Source: Ferdinandcohnia sp036962705 | GTDB taxonomy: Bacteria > Bacillota > Bacilli > Bacillales > Bacillaceae_L | Direction of reading: 5' to 3' | Length of the DNA: 64,000 nucleotides | Assembly (NCBI RefSeq): GCF_036962705.1 | Contig: NZ_JBALOQ010000003.1 | Coordinates: forward strand, 1 to 64,000 | Notes under the pieces: generated by a model | What the model was told of the DNA's origin: nothing | The model's database searches: none | Seen by the model: the letters and a program-made list of their open reading frames with translations, nothing else | Part shown: in pieces, positions 1-7,926 of the stretch | Numbering within the stretch: position 1 is the stretch's first letter | Layout: each line of letters starts with the position of its first letter | Program-made: the position numbers and the translations under genes

Positions 1-5
1 GACAG

Positions 6-41
6 GTCCAGAGCTTGCATAAATGATATGCAAGCTGGGAC
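6..41. other. Strong stem-loop at left edge
   Basis: A 9-bp perfect inverted repeat (12-20 with 28-36, 7-nt loop) is extended by an outer GTCC/GGAC stem (6-9 with 38-41) across a small internal loop. No T-run follows it inside the window on either strand. By synteny it lies upstream of recA on the minus strand, so it could be leader RNA or the end of a signal cut by the window edge. The structure is seen; its role is not known. Confidence 0.45.
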
Positions 42-80
42 GGTATATACCAAAAATAATGACCATTTATGATAAAAAAG

Positions 81-128
81 AAAAAAATAAAAGGCATTTG
101 GGAATAAGAGAATTCCCAAATGCCTTTT
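81..128 (-). terminator. Intrinsic terminator downstream of cinA
   Basis: A 16-bp perfect stem (89-104 with 113-128, 8-nt loop) is followed on the minus strand by a T-rich tract from A81-A87. It is the clear end of the ymf-pgsA-cinA transcription unit and separates it from the next gene to the left, expected to be recA. Confidence 0.9.
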
Positions 129-160
129 GTCGACACTCTGAGACGATCCATAAGGATCGC
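128..160. other. GTCGAC motif plus small palindrome after cinA
   Basis: Between the cinA stop and its terminator lies a GTCGAC palindrome (129-134) and a 6-bp hairpin CGATCC/GGATCG (144-149 with 154-159). Together they look like a short intergenic palindromic unit. There is only one copy in this window, so repeat status is unproven. Confidence 0.3.
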
Positions 161-177
161 CTTTTCAAAGTGAAAAA

Positions 178-1416
178 TTAGTTATTTAATAATTGCAGTA
201 AATAGTAGAAACCATATTTAACTGTTCTAGTTCTGATGCCTTGACGTGAACCAGCTAATTGTAACGGATATACCTTTGTAGGTTGATCTAAATAAGAAAT
301 CCCAATATACACTGTACCTACAGATTTTCCTTCCGATTCACTTGGTCCCGCTACGCCAGTAAAACTAATCCCAATATCAGAATTCAAGAGCTTCCTTACA
401 TTCTCAGCGAGCTGCTGCGCTGTGGAAATACTTACAGCGCCATCTGTTTCAAGGGTTTCATTCTTAACCTGTAAAATATGTTCCTTCACTTCATTTGTAT
501 AACAAACCACTCCACCCTTCACAACTGCCGAAGAACCAGCTAGATTTGTTAATTCTTCAGCAAACAAGCCACCGGTTAAGCTTTCAGCACTTGCTATCGT
601 TAACTTAGCCTCTATTAGTTTATTCATAAGTTCTGTGACTAGTGAAGTCAAGTTATAGCCATATAAGAACTTGCCAACTCTCTTTAAAATTTGTTCCTCA
701 GTTTCATCTAATAGTTTATTGGCAACCTCAAGCGAACTGTGTTTTGCTGTTAATCGAAGTGTAACCTCACCATCACTTGCTAATGGGGCAATCGTTGGGT
801 TTGTTTGATTATCGATTAAATCTTCAATTTCGGTTTCGAGCTGCGATTCCCCAATTCCAAAGAAACGCAACACTCTTGATTCAATTCGTTCAACAACACC
901 TAGTGATTTTAATAAGAATGGTGCACCGTAAGATAAAAACATTGGATTAAGCTCTTTAGGTGGACCTGGGAAAAGCATGTACGTAATCTGATCAGCTTCA
1001 AGTCCCATTCCAGGGGCCATCCCATGATCGTTGGGAAGGATCTCAGACCCTTCGAGGACAAGAGCCTGCTTTTTATTATTTTCAGTCATATGGCGATTTG
1101 TTTTCTTAAAGAAATCTTCAATACTATGTAAGGCCGTTTCATCCAATACAAGCTGCTTCCCTAAAATTCTTGCAATTGTCTCTTTTGTTAAATCGTCCTT
1201 TGTTGGTCCCAGTCCACCGGTAAAAATGATTAAATTCGAACGAGATTGTGAGATTTTAATCACGTCCTCTAGACGGTCTGGATTGTCACCAACAACTGTA
1301 TGGAAATAAACATTGATACCAAGTTCAGCAAGCTGTTTGGAAAGAAATTGTGCATTTGTATTTGCAATTTGCCCCAAAAGGAGTTCAGAGCCTACAGCTA
1401 TTATTTCAGCATTCAT
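178..1416 (-). CDS. cinA: CinA: MoCF-like domain plus C-terminal NMN deamidase-like domain
   Basis: A 412-residue protein close in length and sequence to Bacillus CinA (about 416 aa). The N-terminal half is a MoaB/MogA-like fold with GGLGPTKDD at residues 67-75. The C-terminal half is the CinA_C/PncC fold with AESLTGG at 277-283, which in characterised homologues hydrolyses nicotinamide mononucleotide to nicotinate mononucleotide, a pyridine-nucleotide salvage step. The historical competence name reflects co-transcription with recA in streptococci. The ATG has a GGTGAGG-like RBS. It follows pgsA by 26 nt and ends in a strong terminator, so it is the last gene of its unit here. Confidence 0.95.
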   Translation of the reverse strand: MNAEIIAVGSELLLGQIANTNAQFLSKQLAELGINVYFHTVVGDNPDRLEDVIKISQSRSNLIIFTGGLGPTKDDLTKETIARILGKQLVLDETALHSIEDFFKKTNRHMTENNKKQALVLEGSEILPNDHGMAPGMGLEADQITYMLFPGPPKELNPMFLSYGAPFLLKSLGVVERIESRVLRFFGIGESQLETEIEDLIDNQTNPTIAPLASDGEVTLRLTAKHSSLEVANKLLDETEEQILKRVGKFLYGYNLTSLVTELMNKLIEAKLTIASAESLTGGLFAEELTNLAGSSAVVKGGVVCYTNEVKEHILQVKNETLETDGAVSISTAQQLAENVRKLLNSDIGISFTGVAGPSESEGKSVGTVYIGISYLDQPTKVYPLQLAGSRQGIRTRTVKYGFYYLLQLLNN

Positions 1417-1442
1417 TTAAGAACCTCACCATCCTATTTGTC

Positions 1443-2021
1443 CTATTTGGAGTTTGTAAAAACCCCTTTATTTTTCGCAAAATAATCCCATCCAGAAATA
1501 ACTGTAAAAATGACGGCAATCCAAAGCGCAATCATATCAAATGGAATGGAAAGAAATTCAAATGGCCAATTATGTAATAATAATGCAGATACAGCTACAA
1601 CTTGAGCCCACATTTTTATCTTTCCTAGCGTTTTTGCAGCTGATACCTCTCCGCCTTCTGCTAATAAAAGCCGTAAGCCAGTAACGGCAAACTCCCTACT
1701 TATGATAATAATAACCATCCATGCAGGTGCTAGACCAAACTCAACTAAACTGACCAATGCAGCTGAAACAAGTAGCTTGTCTGCTAGAGGGTCTAGAAAC
1801 TTTCCAAGGTTTGTTACTAAATTATGCTTTCTGGCCAAATGACCATCAATCCAATCTGTAGCAGAAGCAATAATAAAAATAATCGCTCCGACTAAATGGG
1901 CTACAGGAATGGACATTGAGCCAATCGAAACAACGCCCCATCCAAATGGGACAAACATGATAATTAAAAATAGTGGAATTAAGCAAATTCTTGCCACAGT
2001 AATCTTATTTGGTAAATTCAC
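1443..2021 (-). CDS. pgsA: CDP-diacylglycerol-glycerol-3-phosphate 3-phosphatidyltransferase
   Basis: Integral membrane enzyme making phosphatidylglycerol phosphate from CDP-diacylglycerol and glycerol 3-phosphate, the committed step to phosphatidylglycerol. The CDP-alcohol phosphotransferase signature is complete: D56, D59-G60, A63-R64, G73, D77, D81, with several hydrophobic helices around it. I use a GTG start at 2021 (192 aa): GGAGG lies 7 nt upstream and the product begins like B. subtilis PgsA (NLPNKITVAR). The longer frame from 2084 has no RBS and runs through an upstream hairpin. It lies between ymfM and cinA, as in B. subtilis, and is expected to be essential. Confidence 0.95.
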   Translation of the reverse strand: MNLPNKITVARICLIPLFLIIMFVPFGWGVVSIGSMSIPVAHLVGAIIFIIASATDWIDGHLARKHNLVTNLGKFLDPLADKLLVSAALVSLVEFGLAPAWMVIIIISREFAVTGLRLLLAEGGEVSAAKTLGKIKMWAQVVAVSALLLHNWPFEFLSIPFDMIALWIAVIFTVISGWDYFAKNKGVFTNSK

Positions 2022-2080
2022 AATCATACCTCCAACATTTACTAAAATATCTATAGTAGTGATAATACCACTTATACGAA

Positions 2081-2111
2081 ACAAAAAGCCATCATAATGA
2101 TGACTTTTTGT
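2081..2111 (-). terminator. Terminator-like hairpin between ymfM and pgsA
   Basis: A 15-bp inverted repeat with one mismatch (2081-2095 with 2097-2111) begins at the ymfM stop codon and ends on the minus strand in TTTTTG. The T-tract forms part of the stem, so it may be a weak or partial terminator that lowers read-through into pgsA. Another possibility is an mRNA 3'-end stabiliser. Confidence 0.5.
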
Positions 2112-3019
2112 TATTCCTCAGTTCCAGGGGTGAATTTAATGGTGATAATCTGTTGAACAACTTCTCCAGTGCTAAATGGATATTGAAATGGTTCACCATT
2201 TATTTCGATTGCAAGATCTGAAGACCTTCCAATATTAAAATTAATTTCAGATTGGTTAGACAGGTCTACTTCCTCTGATTGACCATCAGCAATGTTTTTC
2301 CAGACGAATCTTTCATTTTGTCTATTTGTTACAGCAACCCACGCTTGCCCACCTGCTGTAGCTGTAAGTTTAACCTTAAAGGAATCCGTGTTTTTCAACT
2401 CATAGGTTGCTTTGCTCGTGCCTTTTTCAATTTCGACTAGCTCTTGAACTGGAGCCTCTTCCCCTTGTTCTTCTTCATCAGCTGGAGCATTATCCGTTTC
2501 ACCGGCTACCTGTTCCTCATCTTTTGGATCCTCTTTTTGTTCAGCTTGAACGGGAGGTTGTTCATTTGATTGTTCATATTCTGTTTGCTGATTGTCTTGT
2601 TGTGTGTCCGGTTCATCGGCAACATCCTTATTGGATACAAACCAGTAGATCGTCATTGCACCACCAAGAAGGAAAAGAACCAATATTATCATTGGTACTT
2701 TATCTATGATTTTCGAACTTGTCGTAGAAATTTGTCTTCTTGATTGCACTCTTGAAATTTGTTCAGGAATTTCATCATTATATGTACCTGGAATTTCTGA
2801 TTTGAATTCCTCAAATAATTCTTCAGGATTAAGCCCAACAGCCTCTGCATATTGCTTAATAAATGCACGGACGTAGAATTTTCCAGGCATTACAGAATAA
2901 TTGCCTTCTTCAATCCCAACCAAATACCTTTTTTGGATTTTTGTCATTTGCTGTAAATCATCCAAGCTTAAATCTTTTTGTTCTCTCGCTTCCTTAAGTC
3001 GAGAACCTAATTCAGTCAT
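2111..3019 (-). CDS. ymfM: RodZ-like membrane protein with N-terminal HTH (YmfM family)
   Basis: A 302-aa bitopic protein. Residues about 1-70 form an Xre-type helix-turn-helix (HTH_25) with the RodZ pattern TKIQKRYLVGIEEGNY. A single membrane helix follows near residues 110-130, then an acidic, glutamine-rich linker, then a C-terminal DUF4115-like domain outside the membrane. RodZ homologues link MreB to the elongation machinery. The cytoplasmic HTH is thought to bind protein rather than DNA, and the family has this tripartite layout. The ATG at 3019 has AGGTG 7 nt upstream; a GTG three codons earlier lacks RBS spacing. It lies between ymfK and pgsA, as in B. subtilis. Confidence 0.85.
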   Translation of the reverse strand: MTELGSRLKEAREQKDLSLDDLQQMTKIQKRYLVGIEEGNYSVMPGKFYVRAFIKQYAEAVGLNPEELFEEFKSEIPGTYNDEIPEQISRVQSRRQISTTSSKIIDKVPMIILVLFLLGGAMTIYWFVSNKDVADEPDTQQDNQQTEYEQSNEQPPVQAEQKEDPKDEEQVAGETDNAPADEEEQGEEAPVQELVEIEKGTSKATYELKNTDSFKVKLTATAGGQAWVAVTNRQNERFVWKNIADGQSEEVDLSNQSEINFNIGRSSDLAIEINGEPFQYPFSTGEVVQQIITIKFTPGTEE

Positions 3020-3127
3020 TTTTTTCACCTACCAAATCTCGGGATACCTATAGACATATTCGCGTTCATAATACTAGCATTTTTATCGTTGTCAGTAAAG
3101 GTATTTATTATTTTATTTACATAAAAA

Positions 3128-3913
3128 TTAAAAATCGAAACCAGAAAAATCAGACCTAGAAAACTGTTGGTATTCGATATCATAGGTAATTTCTTCTTCA
3201 GGTTCATTTCGAAGTTCAATGATATAATCAAAATCCTTCAATGTATATTCGGTATGTCGTACAAACATATCTGGATGCTCCACTAATTTAACAGCTGGGA
3301 GTCTCATGATCTCTCTGACTAGCTGTAAATGTCTTTCAGTTGCACGCTTAGTTGAAACAATGCCGTCAATAATAAAAAGATTATCGACATTGTATTCATC
3401 ATGAATCAGCTCATTTCTCATTGTTTGTTTTAATAAAGTCGATGACACAAACAACCATTTTTTATGGGCACAGACACTCGCAGCAACAACTGATTCGGTC
3501 TTCCCCACCCTTGGCATGCCACGAATCCCAATAAGCTTATGGCCCTCTTGCTTAAAAAGCTCTGCCATGAAATCAACAAGAAGTCCTAATTCATCGCGAG
3601 TAAACCGGAATGTTTTTTTATCATCTGCATCGCGCTGAATATATCGGCCATGTCTTACCGCAAGCTTATCTCGAAGCTTCGGTTCTCTAAGCTTTGTAAC
3701 GGTTATCGTATCCATTGTATGTAAAATTGATTCAAGTCTTTCAATTTGCTCTTTACTATCACTTAATAAAAGCATGCCCCTTCTACGATCGTCTACACCA
3801 TTTATTGTAACAATATTTATCGAAAGCATTCCTAATAGTGAAGAAATATCCCCAAGAAGACCTGGGCGATTTTTTGCTATTTCATATTCCAAATACCACT
3901 CTTTTTTCTCCAA
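3128..3913 (-). CDS. ymfK: DUF3388 protein: ACT-like N-terminus and P-loop-like C-terminus
   Basis: 261 residues of unknown function matching Bacillus YmfK. The N-terminal 75 residues resemble an ACT regulatory fold (EIAKNRPGLLGDISSLLGML). A Walker-A-like GMPRVGKT lies at 132-139, followed by a strand-rich C-terminus without an obvious Walker B. The ACT/P-loop pairing suggests a small-ligand-sensing nucleotide-binding protein, but this is inference. The start is TTG (MEKKEWYLEYE matches the family); an AAGGGG lies about 10 nt upstream. A TATAAT hexamer at 3974-3979 (minus) is a possible -10 with no good -35. It follows ymfJ and its terminator. Confidence 0.8.
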   Translation of the reverse strand: MEKKEWYLEYEIAKNRPGLLGDISSLLGMLSINIVTINGVDDRRRGMLLLSDSKEQIERLESILHTMDTITVTKLREPKLRDKLAVRHGRYIQRDADDKKTFRFTRDELGLLVDFMAELFKQEGHKLIGIRGMPRVGKTESVVAASVCAHKKWLFVSSTLLKQTMRNELIHDEYNVDNLFIIDGIVSTKRATERHLQLVREIMRLPAVKLVEHPDMFVRHTEYTLKDFDYIIELRNEPEEEITYDIEYQQFSRSDFSGFDF

Positions 3914-4032
3914 AATGTCGCAGCCCCTTGCTTAGTGGTTATAATTTCCAACTATAAATTAATGCACCATTTTCATTATAAACTAAATTTTCCACATTTT
4001 ATAGAGGGGGAGAAAAAAATGAGGGTACATAA

Positions 4033-4058
4033 CAAAAAAAGAGAGGAAAATCCTCTCT
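4033..4058 (-). terminator. Intrinsic terminator after ymfJ
   Basis: An 8-bp perfect stem (4040-4047 with 4051-4058) has a 3-nt loop and is followed on the minus strand by seven Ts. It lies 20 nt past the ymfJ stop and separates ymfJ from ymfK. Confidence 0.85.
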
Positions 4059-4077
4059 CGTTTCCAAACTTCCTAAC

Positions 4078-4320
4078 CTATTGGACAAGCTTTACCATTA
4101 CGTTGGCAATCGCTTGTTGCTCTTCTTCAGAGGCAACATTCCAAAGGTCACGCAATACTTTTTCTTGAGCATTTTTCGGCTCTACTTCACTTGCAAGGTA
4201 ATCACCTAGTTGATGAGCCATATCATCAATCACGTTTTGATCCATTCCTTCAGATTTAGCATGCTGCAAGCGATCACCTAAAAAATTTTTCCAGTCTTCA
4301 AAATTGTCTAGTACAGACAT
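4078..4320 (-). CDS. ymfJ: DUF3243 family small protein
   Basis: An 80-aa soluble, acidic, helix-rich protein matching the conserved Bacillus YmfJ/DUF3243 family of unknown function. The ATG is preceded by a strong GGAGGG RBS. It lies between the reductase ymfI and ymfK and has its own terminator, so it closes a short unit with ymfI. No catalytic motif is visible. Confidence 0.85.
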   Translation of the reverse strand: MSVLDNFEDWKNFLGDRLQHAKSEGMDQNVIDDMAHQLGDYLASEVEPKNAQEKVLRDLWNVASEEEQQAIANVMVKLVQ

Positions 4321-4396
4321 AAGTGACCCTCCTTATTAGGTTATTACAATGTTAGTTTGTCGATTGTTAAATAATTTATTCGTTAAAAAAATAAAG

Positions 4397-5122
4397 TTAA
4401 CAATGCCAACCACCATTAACAGACAATACTTGTCCTGTAATATAAGAAGCTTTATCCGATAGTAAAAATGCGACCGCATTTGCAACCTCACTTGGCTCTC
4501 CAATTCTCCCCATCGGAATTTCTTCACTAATGCCCTCAATATCTTCCGATGTAAATTCTTTCAGCATGTTTGTATTAATCGCACCTGGTGCAACTGCGTT
4601 AACTCTAATTCCGCTAAGCGCAACTTCCTTTGCTAGAGCCTTTACAAATGATATTTGGCCACCTTTTACCATTGAATAGAGGACTTCACAGGAGGCTCCC
4701 GTGATTCCCCAAATCGAGGAAATAACGATGATATTTCCCCTCCTTTTTGTAATCATTGTTGGAAGCAATTCTTTTGTTAACAGATACGGTGTACTCACAT
4801 GAAGTTGCACCATTTGTTCAACAGTCTTTTGGTCAAAATCCGTCATGAGCCCAAACACACTTTTACCTGAATTATGGATTATTGTATCAATTGGCTGTTT
4901 GATTTCTTTCACTAGATGTTCCACACCACTTGGAAGACTTAAATCAGCCTTCATTATGTATGTTTCCACACCTTCAAGAGCTAATTCTTCAGCTAGCTTT
5001 TCTATAGCTTGTTCGTTTTCATGGTAGTGAAGGTATAACGAATAGCCAAGTGTGGCAATTTCTTTCGCAATGGCGCTTCCTATCCCTCCGCTCGCACCTG
5101 TGATTAACGCATATTTTTTCAT
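4397..5122 (-). CDS. ymfI: SDR-family EF-P 5-aminopentanone reductase (YmfI)
   Basis: Classical short-chain dehydrogenase of 241 aa. NAD(P)-binding TGASGGIG is at residues 8-15, a catalytic serine strand VISSIWG near 137, and the YxxxK pair in LYSMVKGG near 152. It was long annotated as a FabG-like 3-oxoacyl-ACP reductase. In B. subtilis, YmfI reduces the 5-aminopentanone on elongation factor P to 5-aminopentanol, supporting translation needed for swarming. I transfer that role by orthology and position between ymfH and ymfJ. The ATG at 5122 has AAGGGG 8 nt upstream; an ATG two codons earlier is too close. The RBS sits directly behind the ymfH terminator. Confidence 0.9.
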   Translation of the reverse strand: MKKYALITGASGGIGSAIAKEIATLGYSLYLHYHENEQAIEKLAEELALEGVETYIMKADLSLPSGVEHLVKEIKQPIDTIIHNSGKSVFGLMTDFDQKTVEQMVQLHVSTPYLLTKELLPTMITKRRGNIIVISSIWGITGASCEVLYSMVKGGQISFVKALAKEVALSGIRVNAVAPGAINTNMLKEFTSEDIEGISEEIPMGRIGEPSEVANAVAFLLSDKASYITGQVLSVNGGWHC

Positions 5123-5136
5123 ACTCATTTCCCCTT

Positions 5137-5170
5137 AAAAAAGCACCCTTTCACAAAAGGATGCTTTTTT
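5137..5170 (-). terminator. Terminator between ymfH and ymfI
   Basis: A 15-bp stem with one mismatch (5137-5151 with 5155-5170, approximate) ends in six Ts on the minus strand. The T-tract stops 15 nt before the ymfI start, leaving no room for a separate promoter. ymfI must therefore depend on read-through or on a promoter inside ymfH. Confidence 0.8.
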
Positions 5171-5173
5171 GTG

Positions 5174-6463
5174 TTAACTTTTTTTAGGAATAACCTGACA
5201 TTCTGTCATTCGGATTTCATCAAAAAATTCATTCACAGTGTTTGTAATATCGTCGACTGTTAGACTTTCCATTATTGGAACGACATCAAATAAATTCATC
5301 TCATTAAATGCATACCTTGTAAATTGATTTGCAATATAATCAGGTGAATTAAGAGAGCGTAAAAATGCACCAATCTTTTTCTTTTTCACTCGATCTAGCT
5401 CTTTTGCGGTGATCCCTTGTTTCTTACTTGAAAGCATAATATTTTTTACTTTTGATGATAATTCGTCAGGATTAGAAGTGTCACCACCTACGATGGCAAA
5501 ACCAAATCCTTGCTCTTCAGTGTAATCAAACGAAAATGTATCATCAATTAAGCCCTCATCATACAAAGCCTGATAATGTTTAGAACTTTTTCCAAGTAGC
5601 CAATCTAGAATGATCGTGATCGACAATTCTTGTTTCAGCAATTCATCGCCTTTACGTGACGGATTTAAAGTTTTCACACCAACCATACATTTTGAGGATT
5701 GAACATTCATTTCAAGAACTTTTTTCTTTTCATTTACTTCAATTGGCTCATCTTCAAAATGGCGTTTGATTTCTGGCTGATCCTTGTATTCTTTTGCCGC
5801 TTGGTTAGAACGAATTTGCTCCATTATTTTTTCAGGTTCAATTTGACCAACTACGAATAATACCATATTGCTTGGATGATAGAAGGTTTCATAGCATTCA
5901 TAAAGCATATCCTTTGTTATTTTAGCGATGGAATCAATTGTTCCAGCGATGTCGATTCTTACTGGATGATTTTTATACATATTTTCAATGACACCGAAAT
6001 ACAGTCTCCAATCAGGATTGTCATCATACATTGTAATTTCTTGACCAATGATTCCCTTTTCCTTTTCTACCGTTTTTTCAGTAAAATAAGGACTTTGAAC
6101 AAAGTCAATCAATGTCTGAAGATTTTTTTCTACATTGGATGTACTTGAAAAAAGATAGGCAGTTCTTGTAAATGAAGTGAACGCGTTTGCTGATGCACCC
6201 TGTTTACTAAAATCCTGAAATACATCGCCATCTTCTTTTTCAAATAGCTTATGCTCTAAAAAATGAGCAATCCCATCAGGTACATGAGCGAACTCATTCT
6301 TCCCTAATGGTACAAACTGATTGTCGACAGAACCGTAATTCGTTGTAAAGGTAGCATAGGTTTTATTAAATCCCTTTTTCGGAAGAATATAGACATTAAG
6401 GCCATTTTCAAGCTTCTCATGAAAAAGAACCTCTTGAAGTTGATCAAATGTGATTTTTTCCAT
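5174..6463 (-). CDS. ymfH: M16 family zinc metallopeptidase, catalytic-type subunit (YmfH)
   Basis: A 429-aa pitrilysin/insulinase-type protein. The inverted zinc motif HFLEH is intact at H67-H71, with the distal metal ligand likely E142 (IIGQEITMYDD). The C-terminal half reads HYQALYDEGLIDDTF at 296-310, so the arginine and tyrosine that M16 enzymes use to bind substrate are lost. That is the pattern of the catalytic half of a heterodimeric M16B peptidase. The start codon overlaps the ymfF stop (TAATG), suggesting translational coupling. Substrate unknown; B. subtilis ymfF/ymfH occupy the same position. Confidence 0.9.
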   Translation of the reverse strand: MEKITFDQLQEVLFHEKLENGLNVYILPKKGFNKTYATFTTNYGSVDNQFVPLGKNEFAHVPDGIAHFLEHKLFEKEDGDVFQDFSKQGASANAFTSFTRTAYLFSSTSNVEKNLQTLIDFVQSPYFTEKTVEKEKGIIGQEITMYDDNPDWRLYFGVIENMYKNHPVRIDIAGTIDSIAKITKDMLYECYETFYHPSNMVLFVVGQIEPEKIMEQIRSNQAAKEYKDQPEIKRHFEDEPIEVNEKKKVLEMNVQSSKCMVGVKTLNPSRKGDELLKQELSITIILDWLLGKSSKHYQALYDEGLIDDTFSFDYTEEQGFGFAIVGGDTSNPDELSSKVKNIMLSSKKQGITAKELDRVKKKKIGAFLRSLNSPDYIANQFTRYAFNEMNLFDVVPIMESLTVDDITNTVNEFFDEIRMTECQVIPKKS

Positions 6464-7743
6464 TACCTGCCGCCCTCCAATCCTGTAAGGAAGTAGATGG
6501 TATCAAGTTCAATCTTCTTTGCAACATTGACTACTTCCTCCTTCGTTACAGCTTCTATTCCAGAAATCCACTCTTCAAGCTTTCTCGGTTTTGGAGAAAC
6601 AACATTATGATATAAAACCTCTGCAATTCCTCGAGATGTATCAATCGTTTCAAGCAATTGATTCCGTATAACAGCTTTTGTTTGGATCATGACTTCTTCC
6701 GTGAAATCACCATCAATCATCGCTTGCATTTGTTCCTTAATAATGGTTACTGCTCTGTCATAATTATTCACATCTATTCCAGACATCACCATTAGTAGAC
6801 CCTTATGACTTTCTACTCTTGATGCTACATAATATGCCAAGCTTTCTTTTTCACGTACATTTATAAACAGCTTCGAATGCGAAAACCCACCGAATATTCC
6901 GTTAAACACTTGAAGGGCATCGTAATCAGGATCACTATATGTTGTGTTTGTTCGGTAGCCAATATTAAGCTTACCTTGTTTTACATCTTGTTTTTCTATG
7001 ACTTCCTTAACTTTTAATTCCTGTTTTGATTTTGATTCCGTTTGTGAACGCTTGCTTCGGTCGGTAAATACAAAGGCTGATGAAACAGTTTCCTGTACCA
7101 CTTCAGGTTCGATATTACCGATAACATATAGATCAATTTCGTCTTCTGCTATTACTTTTTGATAATAATTGTATAAAGATTCGGCTGTAATAAGATCAAT
7201 GTCTTCAATTCTTCCATTAACATGAAGGTGATAAGGTTCATCCTTACACATTTCCTCGACTAATCGTAAATTCGAATACCTCATTTTATCATCATTAACA
7301 GCTTGAATTCGCAGTTTTTGGCTACGTTTCTCTTTTTCAACGATTGTACTCTTAAAAGCACCATTTTCACTGATAGGCGAAAGCACCATCTCCCGCAACA
7401 TTGTAATCGCTTTATCAAACAAAGGAGTTTGATCTTTTAAAAACAGTTCATTGGCGATTTCAATGAAAAATGTAATTATGTGATTTTCACCTTTTTTAGC
7501 TAAATCCACATATAAAGCGGCCCCATATAATTCATCTAAATAGGAACGTAAACTAGTTGTGGAAGGATAGCTAGCTGTCTCACTTTGCAAGACATATGGA
7601 AGCAATGCCCTTTGTGTTACATATTCCTCCTCAAGAGGGGCCTTCAATCTAAGTACAATGGTATTCGTTTTAAATTTATCTGCTTTAATCGTATGGAGTG
7701 TCAACCCATTTATTTTATGCTCAGTTTCATCCAATAAAAACAT
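6463..7743 (-). CDS. ymfF: M16 family peptidase-like partner lacking the zinc motif (YmfF)
   Basis: A 426-aa M16 fold protein. At the position of HxxEH it has ALLPYVLQS (46-54), so no metal site can form. It keeps the C-terminal substrate-binding pair, R297 and Y304/Y305 in INVREKESLAYY. It therefore complements YmfH, which has zinc ligands but no R/Y pair, and the two most likely form a heterodimer as known for other M16B pairs. The ATG lies about 10 nt after AGGAGG. A sigma-A-type promoter lies upstream at 7827-7856. It is the first gene of a ymfF-ymfH unit. Confidence 0.9.
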   Translation of the reverse strand: MFLLDETEHKINGLTLHTIKADKFKTNTIVLRLKAPLEEEYVTQRALLPYVLQSETASYPSTTSLRSYLDELYGAALYVDLAKKGENHIITFFIEIANELFLKDQTPLFDKAITMLREMVLSPISENGAFKSTIVEKEKRSQKLRIQAVNDDKMRYSNLRLVEEMCKDEPYHLHVNGRIEDIDLITAESLYNYYQKVIAEDEIDLYVIGNIEPEVVQETVSSAFVFTDRSKRSQTESKSKQELKVKEVIEKQDVKQGKLNIGYRTNTTYSDPDYDALQVFNGIFGGFSHSKLFINVREKESLAYYVASRVESHKGLLMVMSGIDVNNYDRAVTIIKEQMQAMIDGDFTEEVMIQTKAVIRNQLLETIDTSRGIAEVLYHNVVSPKPRKLEEWISGIEAVTKEEVVNVAKKIELDTIYFLTGLEGGR

Positions 7744-7826
7744 CTAAACATAGCCTCCTTTTTTGGTCATAGCAAAACCCTGTATGGCTATTTTTCAACC
7801 AAAACCGTTTAATTAATCTTAAAATC

Positions 7827-7856
7827 ACTATAACCTCAGATTAGCAATGATTTCAA
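7827..7856 (-). promoter_or_regulatory. Candidate sigma-A promoter for ymfF-ymfH
   Basis: TTGAAA (7851-7856) and TATAGT (7827-7832) on the minus strand are separated by 18 nt, about 85 nt upstream of the ymfF start and just past the nup operon terminator. Confidence 0.6.
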
Positions 7857-7881
7857 GTTTTGGTCAATAAATTTTCATAAT

Positions 7882-7913
7882 AAAAAAGGAATGACACCTC
7901 TGCCATTCCTTTT
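7882..7913 (-). terminator. Intrinsic terminator of the nupNOPQ operon
   Basis: A 10-bp perfect stem (7884-7893 with 7904-7913) with a 10-nt loop is followed on the minus strand by TTTTTTATTATG. It lies 13 nt past the nupQ stop. Confidence 0.88.
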
Positions 7914-7926
7914 CAAAAATATTATC

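Noticed and set aside
3935..4168. Plus-strand reading frame with a GAGGGGG ribosome-binding-like site and ATG near 4019
   Set aside because: It runs through the ymfJ terminator and into ymfJ on the opposite strand, and the product is not protein-like. The RBS match is incidental.
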